From NCBI GenBank assembly GCA_038062295.1, contig JBBTXL010000017.1, positions 1 through 9,473 on the forward strand: a DNA stretch of 9,473 bases. The letters run 5' to 3'. Below, in pieces: positions 1-5,416 of the stretch. Made by a program: the position numbers and the translations under genes. Positions within the stretch are counted from its first letter, which is position 1; every line of letters starts with the position of its first letter. The stretch comes from JBBTXL01 sp038062295 (GTDB taxonomy: Bacteria > Patescibacteriota > Minisyncoccia > GWC2-36-17 > WO2-46-25). Below the pieces are notes generated by a model, which saw nothing but the letters and a program-made list of their open reading frames with translations, ran no database searches and was not told where the DNA came from.

Positions 1-507
1 CGCGGAGAGGTGCGGGGAACGGAAAGAGATGCTCGGCGCAACGAGCTGGCCGATTATCAAAAGACCATCAACCTCATCGGCGCGCGTATTGACCAGATGG
101 ACGCGTATGTGCGCACGAGGCAGAAGATCACCGACACGAAAAAGATAGATGAATACCTCCAGCCGCTGTTCCAGTTCAAGTTTGAAACGCTCCTGGATAC
201 GCAGGCGTACTTAAAACAAATGTGGGCGATGACCAAAAGCCACCTTGCCGCCGCGCTTGAGATATTCTCCGACCTGCAGCAAAAAAGCACGAAAAACACC
301 ATTTCCTCCTTGCAGGTCATCACCACCATCGGCGTTGTCGCCGCGATACTTGGATATTTGGGCAAAGACGCGCTGCCATCCTTTACCGCCGTGGGCATGT
401 TTTACTTCCTGCTCCTGCTTGCCATGACCTGGGTCCTTAACAGAACCGTTTCCGCCATTTTTAAAAACAAGCGCTACCCCATCAAACTGAAAGTGACAAA
501 ACTCTAA
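1..507 (+). CDS. Two-helix membrane protein of unknown function, 5' end cut by window
   Basis: I do not recognise this family. The frame is open from base 1 to a TAA at 505-507, and a GTG at 10 has no well-spaced ribosome binding site, so the true start is probably outside the window. Counting residues from that GTG, residues 1-95 are charged and helix-prone, rich in Lys, Arg, Asp and Gln. Two hydrophobic segments follow at about 101-117 and 124-145, then a basic tail ending in KLKVTKL. This suggests a soluble, perhaps coiled-coil, domain tethered to the membrane by a hairpin of two helices. It converges with the methyltransferase gene, with 4 bases between the two stop codons. Nothing visible links it to copper. 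The reading frame is well supported; the function is unknown. Confidence 0.75.
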   Translation, partial: RGEVRGTERDARRNELADYQKTINLIGARIDQMDAYVRTRQKITDTKKIDEYLQPLFQFKFETLLDTQAYLKQMWAMTKSHLAAALEIFSDLQQKSTKNTISSLQVITTIGVVAAILGYLGKDALPSFTAVGMFYFLLLLAMTWVLNRTVSAIFKNKRYPIKLKVTKL

Positions 508-511
508 GCTC

Positions 512-1048
512 TTACTTTCTATAAAGAAGGAGGCGTCCTTCTTTCCGAGTCGGCTGCCAAGCGGGGAACGAAAAATAGTTTGAGATGGCGCGCGCGCCGC
601 TTTTGAGCTCGCGCCCGAGCTTTTCTTCCAAACCCTGCATGATATAGGTAATGCCGTAAAGAGTCACCACGTCAAAGCGCGCCATATCTTCTTTCCAGAA
701 ACTCCTACGATGCATGAACGCGCGGCCGGAAAGGCCTGCTTTTTTGATAGTGCGGCGCGCCTGCCATACCAAAAATGGGTTGATTTCGTACCCGTGCGCT
801 TCTGCGCCCGCGCGCGCAAATGCGATGACTATTTTCCCGTCCCCCGCCCCCAGGTCAACCGACTTTTCTCCCGGCTTCAGGTCAGCGAGCGCCACCATGG
901 CGCGCACCGTTTCGTCGTCGCTTGCCACAAACGGCGCGCCGCGAACGCTTGGCAACAGCAAATACACGACAAAAACAAAAAAGAGCGTGAGCCCGAGGGC
1001 AACGCTCACTCCCGCCATAAGCGCAATGGAAAAAAGAATGGTTTCCAT
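512..1048 (-). CDS. Membrane-anchored SAM-dependent methyltransferase, FAM173 (ATPSCKMT/ANTKMT)-like
   Basis: Predicted class I methyltransferase of 178 residues. Residues 7-32 form one N-terminal membrane helix. A pre-SAM region follows, then motif I DLGAGDG at 65-71, the acidic SAM-ribose region GYEIN at 86-90, and a conserved tail with FPAWQP at 160-165. The arrangement of membrane anchor, DLGxGDG, GYEINPFLVW and xxWQP matches the FAM173 family. Its eukaryotic members trimethylate lysines of the ATP synthase c-subunit and of the ADP/ATP carrier, so a membrane protein lysine is a likely target here, although the actual substrate cannot be read from the sequence. The start is translationally coupled to copZ through TAATG, with an AGGG just upstream. 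It is the last gene of the copA-copZ operon, so it is probably induced together with copper export. A small-molecule methyltransferase remains possible. Confidence 0.85.
   Translation of the reverse strand: METILFSIALMAGVSVALGLTLFFVFVVYLLLPSVRGAPFVASDDETVRAMVALADLKPGEKSVDLGAGDGKIVIAFARAGAEAHGYEINPFLVWQARRTIKKAGLSGRAFMHRRSFWKEDMARFDVVTLYGITYIMQGLEEKLGRELKSGARAISNYFSFPAWQPTRKEGRLLLYRK
523..544. repeat. Inverted repeat inside the 3' end of the methyltransferase gene
   Basis: Arms AAAGAAGGA (523-531) and TCCTTCTTT (536-544) pair perfectly over 9 bp around the loop GGCG. The repeat lies within the last codons of the methyltransferase and just beyond the stop of the upstream convergent gene. It could help end transcription from the + strand gene, but no T-tract follows on either strand. 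It may also be a chance effect of Lys/Glu/Leu/Arg codons. Confidence 0.4.
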
Positions 1049-1263
1049 TACCCTGCCACCTTTGCGTCAAAACCGGCTTCTTTGATGGTGGTGATGATGT
1101 CTTCGTCCTTCACCTTTGTTTCATCGTACTCCACTTCTCCCTTTTTTGCATCCCACACCACTTTTGCGGATTTGACGCCTTCCGTATTCGCCAAAAAAAG
1201 CTCAATCACCGTGGCACACGCTCCACAGTGCATGCCGTCAATGTCATAAGTTTTTTTCACCAT
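1048..1263 (-). CDS. copZ: CopZ-like copper chaperone (heavy-metal-associated domain)
   Basis: A 71-residue, single-domain HMA protein. The metal site is GMHCGAC, with C13 and C16 as the Cu(I) ligands, in the usual loop after the first beta strand. The length of about 70 residues and the pattern IDGMHCxxC...GV.SAKV...VEYDE...I...I.EAGFDAKV are typical of cytoplasmic copper chaperones. These deliver Cu(I) to the N-terminal HMA domain of CopA. The start codon lies 9 bases after the copA stop, and the stop overlaps the methyltransferase start, so the three genes form one operon. No clear Shine-Dalgarno sequence precedes the ATG, which suggests coupling to copA translation. A decayed paralogue lies at 8850-9063. 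A mercury-binding role is less likely because the neighbour is a CPC-type copper pump. Confidence 0.95.
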   Translation of the reverse strand: MVKKTYDIDGMHCGACATVIELFLANTEGVKSAKVVWDAKKGEVEYDETKVKDEDIITTIKEAGFDAKVAG

Positions 1264-1272
1264 AGTTTTAAG

Positions 1273-3687
1273 TTACTTTGTTACTCTTGCAAATTTCGGC
1301 TCGCGGTATCGGTTGAGCAACAGCGAGTTTGCAACCACCGACACCGAGGAAAATGCCATGGCAAAGCCGGCGATCTCGGGACGCAACGAAGACTGTGAAA
1401 GGTTCAAAAATATCTGGCCGACCGTATCCCCGAGCGAATGCGCCGTGCTTACCACCCATTCCGCCGGCATGCCACCGGTCTGCGTGATAAAAAGATGCAG
1501 CCCCGCCGCGACAGGGATCGCGACGATATTGTACACGAACGCCCAGAAAAAATTCTCCCAAATCTTGTGGATGGTCTTTTTGGAAAGATCGATCGCCGTC
1601 ACCACATCGCGCAGGTCGTCTTTAATGAGAATGATATCGCCCGTTTCTATCGCCACATCGGTGCCGGACCCAACCGCGATGCCCAGATCGGCTTTTGCGA
1701 GCGCCGGCGAATCATTAATCCCGTCTCCCACCATTGCGACCACTTTGCCTTTCGCTTGTAACCCCGCGATAAGCTCCTCTTTTTTCTCCGGCAGCACTTT
1801 TGCAAAATAGGTGTCAATGCCGAGATTTTTGGCGATGGCTTTGGCCGTCTTTTCGTTGTCGCCGGTGATCATAATGACTTCCTTGCCCATGCGCTGCAGT
1901 TCTTTAATGGCTTCCGGCGCATACTCTTTAATAGTATCGGCAAGCGCGACGATGCCGATGGCTGTGCCGTCGTACGCCACGAACACGGCGGTTTTCGCCT
2001 GGTCTTGGAGGTCCTCGTATTGCTTTTGGTATGGCGCGACATCAACGCGATTTTCGGCCATAAGCAGTTCATTGCCAACCAAAATAACCTTCCCGTCGTG
2101 CGACGCCTTGATACCGCGCCCTGAAATAGAGGAGAAGTCTTTTGGTTCCGGAATGTCGCCCGCCGCCGCCTTTACCACCGCCTGCGCGAGCGGATGCTCC
2201 GACCCGCGCTCGGCGATCGCCGCCAGTTTCAACACTTCTTCCTTCGATGCGCCGGAAACGGCGATCACATCGGTGACGGCCGGTTGGCCCTTGGTGAGCG
2301 TCCCTGTTTTATCGAACGCAACGGCGGTGATCTTGTACGCGCCTTCAAGCGCCTTGCCGCCCTTAATAAGAATGCCCGACTGCGCGCCGCGCGCCGTGCC
2401 GACCATTAAAGCCGTTGGCGTCGCCAGGCCCAGCGCACACGGGCAGGAGATGACAAGCACCGCGATCATGAAAATAAGCGCGGACACCATGGGGTACCCA
2501 AGCATGAAGTACCAAAACGCGAACACAATAATGGCAAATACCACAACAGCCGGCACGAATTTTTCTGCGACGCGGTCCGCGACATCCTGAATGGACGCTT
2601 TGGACGCCTGCGCCTCGCGCACCATCTTGATGATCTGGAACAAGAGCGTCTCTTTACCGACTTTGGTCGCACGGCACTTCAAAAGCCCGTAGGTGTTGAG
2701 CGTCGCGCCGATCACTTCGTCACCCGCATCCTTCCCTACCGGCATGGATTCTCCCGTCACCACTTTTTCGTCAAGAGACGACTTCCCTTCCAAAATAATA
2801 CCGTCAGTCGGCACATTGCTGCCCGGCTTCACCAAAAATATCTCGTCCAGCTGCATCTCGCTGACCGGAACCTCCATTTCTTTGCCCGCACGGATAACCA
2901 CCGCCGTTTTGGGCGCAAGATTCATGAGCTTGCGGATGGCAGAGGTCACGCGGCCTTTGGAACGCGCTTCAAAATAGCGACCCAGGATGATAAACGAGAT
3001 CAGCGCGGCGGAAGACTCCCAGAACGGATGGTCAAGCCCGCCCCAGTACTGACGCAGGAACGGAATGTCCGAAAAAAGGAAGCCGATCACGGAAATGAGA
3101 TATGCCGTGGTCGTGCCAAGCACCACGAGCACATCCATGGAAGCGGACCCCACGCGCATTGCCGTCCACGCGTTGCGATAAAACACCCACCCCACGCCAA
3201 GCTGAATGGGCGTGGTGATCGCGAAAAATATCCAGTTGAGATCAAGGATCATCCCGCCCGCGCACCCGTTCGCAAACCCCGCCACCAGCCCGCCGCCGCC
3301 AAAGCACAGCGCATGAATATGCTTTAAGTTGAACATGTGCACCGACATGTAGTACAAAATGATCGGCGACGCCAACGCAAAACTTATGATGGTCCGTTTC
3401 TTGAGACTTTGGATCTCTTTTTGCCGTTCCTGTTCAAAGAGCTCTTCACTTTTTCCTTCTTCTTCTGTTATAATGAGCGAGTAACCGAGCTTGCCAAGCA
3501 CCGTGTTCATCTGCTCAGGCGTGATAACGGAAGGGTCGTACGCGACATTCAGCGCTTCGGAGCCGAAGTTCGCGCTCGCCTCTTTTACCCCGTTTTGTTT
3601 AACGAGAAACTTATTGATGAGGTTCGCGCACGCCGCGCAGTGCATACCCCGCACCTTGTATATTTTTCGCTCAAGTTTCGTGTCCAT
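1273..3687 (-). CDS. copA: Copper-exporting P1B-type ATPase CopA
   Basis: An 804-residue inner-membrane pump that uses ATP to export Cu+ from the cytoplasm. One HMA domain is at 8-73, with GMHCAAC (C17, C20). The membrane core starts near 98. Further motifs are the actuator TGES (311-314), the ion-binding SCPC in helix 6 (C415-P416-C417), the phosphorylation site DKTGT (D459), the nucleotide-domain SEHP (496-499), TGDN (608-611) and GDGINDSP (654-661). YN (719-720) in helix 7 and MxxSS (777-781) in helix 8 complete the Cu+ site. All catalytic residues are present. Unusual is an extra stretch of about 35 residues (731-766) between helices 7 and 8, where relatives have a short loop. The ATG at 3685-3687 lies close to a good -10/-35 pair. 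It is first in an operon with copZ and the methyltransferase, and divergent from the cupredoxin gene. Confidence 0.98.
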   Translation of the reverse strand: MDTKLERKIYKVRGMHCAACANLINKFLVKQNGVKEASANFGSEALNVAYDPSVITPEQMNTVLGKLGYSLIITEEEGKSEELFEQERQKEIQSLKKRTIISFALASPIILYYMSVHMFNLKHIHALCFGGGGLVAGFANGCAGGMILDLNWIFFAITTPIQLGVGWVFYRNAWTAMRVGSASMDVLVVLGTTTAYLISVIGFLFSDIPFLRQYWGGLDHPFWESSAALISFIILGRYFEARSKGRVTSAIRKLMNLAPKTAVVIRAGKEMEVPVSEMQLDEIFLVKPGSNVPTDGIILEGKSSLDEKVVTGESMPVGKDAGDEVIGATLNTYGLLKCRATKVGKETLLFQIIKMVREAQASKASIQDVADRVAEKFVPAVVVFAIIVFAFWYFMLGYPMVSALIFMIAVLVISCPCALGLATPTALMVGTARGAQSGILIKGGKALEGAYKITAVAFDKTGTLTKGQPAVTDVIAVSGASKEEVLKLAAIAERGSEHPLAQAVVKAAAGDIPEPKDFSSISGRGIKASHDGKVILVGNELLMAENRVDVAPYQKQYEDLQDQAKTAVFVAYDGTAIGIVALADTIKEYAPEAIKELQRMGKEVIMITGDNEKTAKAIAKNLGIDTYFAKVLPEKKEELIAGLQAKGKVVAMVGDGINDSPALAKADLGIAVGSGTDVAIETGDIILIKDDLRDVVTAIDLSKKTIHKIWENFFWAFVYNIVAIPVAAGLHLFITQTGGMPAEWVVSTAHSLGDTVGQIFLNLSQSSLRPEIAGFAMAFSSVSVVANSLLLNRYREPKFARVTK

Positions 3688-3699
3688 ATAACTGCCTTT

Positions 3700-3728
3700 A
3701 TTTTACCCTTAATCTGTTTTGCAAGCAA
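3700..3728 (-). promoter_or_regulatory. Candidate sigma-70-type promoter of the copA operon
   Basis: On the minus strand, TTGCTT (3723-3728) is separated by 17 bases from TAAAAT (3700-3705). The -10 matches five of six consensus positions; the -35 matches the key TTG. The expected transcription start near 3693 leaves a leader of about 6 bases before the copA ATG. The weak AAGG at 3695-3698 would then lie outside the mRNA. No obvious operator for a known copper regulator was seen, and no regulator gene is in the window. Confidence 0.6.
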
Positions 3729-3733
3729 CCATA

Positions 3734-4132
3734 ATGAATAAATTCGTCCTTATTGTTATTTTTATCGTTATCCTCATCGCTGTCGGCGTCGTATATCAGA
3801 CGTACTTCCGCCCGGCCGATGTCGCCCCTATCGCGGCATCAGGGCATGTTGTTGAAATAGACGTGCGGGTGCATGAGAACTCATGGCGGTGGGACCCCGA
3901 TGTCATCACCGTAAAAGCGGGCGACACCGTTAAGCTCAAGATCTTTAACGACGATGCCTACGACCACGGGTTTGCCCTGGAGGCGTTTGGCATCAACAAG
4001 AAACTGTCCCCCAGACAAGAAACCCTCGTTGAATTCGTGGCGGCAAAAAAAGGGGACTTCCCATTCTACTGTTCCGTCCCCTGCGGCGAAGGCCACTACG
4101 AACAAACGGGACATGTGATCGTAACGGACTGA
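3734..4132 (+). CDS. Membrane-anchored cupredoxin with CuA-like site (Met ligand replaced by Gln)
   Basis: A 132-residue protein with one N-terminal membrane helix (4-22) and an exported cupredoxin domain (about 38-132). The fold signature is ITVKAGDTVKLKI followed by a C-terminal ligand loop. Candidate ligands are H78 (YDHGF), C113, C117 and H121, in CSVPCGEGH. This spacing equals the binuclear CuA loop of cytochrome oxidase subunit II (CxxxCxxxHxxM), but the final Met position is Gln (Q124). The protein lacks the long N-terminal part of subunit II, and no other oxidase gene is nearby, so it is probably a small electron carrier or copper-binding protein. I prefer the ATG at 3734 over a TTG at 3719 because it places the positively charged end directly before the helix. 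No Shine-Dalgarno is visible. It is divergent from copA and may share its regulation. Confidence 0.9.
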   Translation: MNKFVLIVIFIVILIAVGVVYQTYFRPADVAPIAASGHVVEIDVRVHENSWRWDPDVITVKAGDTVKLKIFNDDAYDHGFALEAFGINKKLSPRQETLVEFVAAKKGDFPFYCSVPCGEGHYEQTGHVIVTD

Positions 4133-4146
4133 CAACAGGTAACCGT

Positions 4147-4184
4147 GACAACAAACGAACGGCCTACGCCGTTCGTTTGTTGTC
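4147..4184. terminator. Perfect 17-bp hairpin between convergent genes, likely bidirectional terminator
   Basis: Bases 4147-4163 and 4168-4184 are perfect reverse complements around the loop CTAC (4164-4167). It lies 15 bases beyond the cupredoxin stop and overlaps the end of doxX, so it can end transcription of both convergent units. The TAG stop of doxX is in the loop, and the last six codons of doxX form one arm. There is no long T-tract on either strand, so termination efficiency is uncertain; it could also protect mRNA 3' ends. Confidence 0.75.
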
Positions 4185-4583
4185 TATACTCCATTTTCCT
4201 CCTCCCAAAAACCACAGGCCCGCGGATGCGCCGATAAGCCCCAGGTCGCGCGAGATGGTTGGGTCAAAGTTCAGTCCGTATTTTGCGATAATGGACATGA
4301 AAATAACGACAATAAGCGCTGTTCCCGCGGCCGCAGCAAGGCGGGTGTACCACCCCAAAAACAACATCGCCGCGAGCGCAAGCTCCACAATACCGATGCC
4401 GAAATTCAGAAGAGACGCAAGCTGGAACGGCACCTCATAGAACGATGTGCTCAAAATAAGCTGGATCTCCGCGCTGCCCTGCGACGCAGCGTACATTTTC
4501 TGCGCGCCAAACAGCAGAAACACCGCCGCAAGTCCGATGCGAATGAAAAAGGGTCCGTAGAACGGTAGGTTTGTGTACATCAT
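4164..4583 (-). CDS. DoxX family membrane protein
   Basis: A 139-residue integral membrane protein with four predicted helices at about 11-29, 52-77, 82-101 and 112-126. Family hallmarks are LLFGAQKM in the first helix, GWYTRLAAAAG between helices 2 and 3, and RDLGLIGASAGLWFLGGGKWSID at the end. This matches the usual DoxX length and layout. DoxX proteins are named after a subunit of archaeal thiosulfate:quinone oxidoreductase. Bacterial members are linked to redox and thiol stress, but the reaction here is not known. Two ATG codons stand in tandem at the start; the first is 6 bases from the thioredoxin-like stop, which implies one transcript. It is the last gene of the operon, and its stop codon sits in the terminator hairpin loop. 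Confidence 0.92.
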   Translation of the reverse strand: MMYTNLPFYGPFFIRIGLAAVFLLFGAQKMYAASQGSAEIQLILSTSFYEVPFQLASLLNFGIGIVELALAAMLFLGWYTRLAAAAGTALIVVIFMSIIAKYGLNFDPTISRDLGLIGASAGLWFLGGGKWSIDNKRTA

Positions 4584-4589
4584 GGGTCT

Positions 4590-4850
4590 TTAAGACAACT
4601 CCTTTATCTTGGCAAGAAATTTTTCTTTGTCCACGCCGCCGGTGGAAAAAAGCTCTCCGTTCACAATGATGCCGGGCGACGCAAATATCATGTGCTTTTG
4701 CACCAGGGCTTGCCCCTCATCCGTCGTCAGATCAACTTCTTTGATGGTGACATTCGGATATTCCTGCTTCATCGTGTCCCACCACTCACGAAATGCGCGG
4801 CAACTATGGCACCCGGGTGAAGAAACTTCTTCCAAGAGGATCGGCTTCAT
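4590..4850 (-). CDS. Small thioredoxin-like protein, CHSC active site
   Basis: An 86-residue minimal thioredoxin-fold protein. The redox motif is C14-H-S-C17 after the first strand (SSPGCHSC), followed by a helix. The conserved cis-proline is P59 in FASPGIIVNG, and the C-terminal helix is KEKFLAKIKEL. It has no signal peptide, so it should be cytoplasmic. It probably reduces or shuttles disulfides. The ATG at 4848-4850 is chosen because the thioredoxin fold begins there; an upstream extension to 4952 reads through the end of the previous gene and looks nothing like a protein of this family. The gap to the upstream stop is 17 bases, so translation may be coupled. Its place in an operon with a CcdA/DsbD-like membrane domain suggests it is the cytoplasmic electron donor to that domain. 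That link is inference. Confidence 0.9.
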   Translation of the reverse strand: MKPILLEEVSSPGCHSCRAFREWWDTMKQEYPNVTIKEVDLTTDEGQALVQKHMIFASPGIIVNGELFSTGGVDKEKFLAKIKELS

Positions 4851-4867
4851 GCGCCAGTGTACCGCGT

Positions 4868-5371
4868 TTACGCGCCCTTGGTGAAGAAAAACTTTACCGC
4901 AACCATGCCGACGATGAGCCCGATCACCAACCCCATGAACGCCGCCGGCCACTGACTGCTGCGGTCCGCTTGTCCCGTCACGCCGGAAACTCCCAGCCGC
5001 TGTGCAATATGGCCTTGTTCCTCGTCGGTGAAACAGGAGGTTGCAACACGTCCCATCATCAGATGCATCATGTCGTGAAACTCCGGGCTTTCTGTCTCCA
5101 TGGCCTGCTCGATGCGCTCATGCCGTTCTGCGTCGCCGCCCATCATGCGCCCCATAAGTTCCTCTCCCTTTTCCATGAACTGGTCCGAATTGAGCGTGGC
5201 GCAATCCGTCACGTGCGAGTCTGCCATCATACCGTTCATCATGCCGTCCATCTGCATCATGGTCGCGCCATGACTGCCCGTTTCCGCCGCGCCTCCGTGC
5301 GCAAGCGCGAAACTCGCCGTAAACACAAAAGAACACGCAAACACCGCACTCATAAAGAAAACTTTTTTCAT
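4868..5371 (-). CDS. Exported Met/His-rich protein with C-terminal membrane anchor, probable copper binding
   Basis: A 167-residue protein with no family I can name. Residues 1-24 form a signal peptide ending in ALA, followed by HGG. The mature part is very rich in Met, with paired MM at 38-39, 44-45, 48-49, 76-77, 101-102 and 105-106, plus His at 25, 34, 53, 84, 99 and 103. These are typical soft ligands for Cu(I) in exported copper proteins. C57 and C113 are the only cysteines in the mature exported part and could form a disulfide. A hydrophobic helix at 143-161 with the tail KFFFTKGA anchors the C-terminus. No Shine-Dalgarno precedes the ATG; the leader is A-rich. The gene follows the CcdA-multicopper oxidase fusion by 45 bases. 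A role as a copper buffer or donor to the oxidase is inferred from composition and context. Confidence 0.85.
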   Translation of the reverse strand: MKKVFFMSAVFACSFVFTASFALAHGGAAETGSHGATMMQMDGMMNGMMADSHVTDCATLNSDQFMEKGEELMGRMMGGDAERHERIEQAMETESPEFHDMMHLMMGRVATSCFTDEEQGHIAQRLGVSGVTGQADRSSQWPAAFMGLVIGLIVGMVAVKFFFTKGA

Positions 5372-5413
5372 AATTTTTATTTTGTCGCACCGCGACGTTT
5401 AATTTTTATTTTT
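5371..5413. repeat. Direct repeats flanking a small hairpin in the fusion/Met-rich gap
   Basis: The 13-base unit TAATTTTTATTTT occurs at 5371-5383 and again at 5400-5412. Between the copies GTCGC (5384-5388) and GCGAC (5392-5396) pair around ACC. The unit covers nearly the whole gap before the Met-rich gene, whose start codon overlaps the first copy. On the minus strand this gives an A-rich leader that may aid initiation without a Shine-Dalgarno. It might also be a regulatory or mRNA-processing site. Confidence 0.6.
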
Positions 5414-5416
5414 AAC

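Noticed and set aside
1811..2590. Open frame of about 259 codons antisense to copA
   Set aside because: Ser/Ala/Thr-rich antisense shadow of a fully conserved ATPase domain; no domain and no start signal.
3687..3692. TATAAC as -10 of the cupredoxin gene on the + strand
   Set aside because: No -35 at 16-18 bases upstream and it overlaps the copA start codon; too weak to list.
3734..4132. Cytochrome c oxidase subunit II
   Set aside because: Only one anchor helix, 132 residues, the Met ligand missing, and no subunit I or III nearby.
4851..4952. 34-residue upstream extension of the thioredoxin-like protein
   Set aside because: It overlaps the end of the Met-rich gene, is Arg/His/Gly-rich in another frame and precedes a complete thioredoxin fold.
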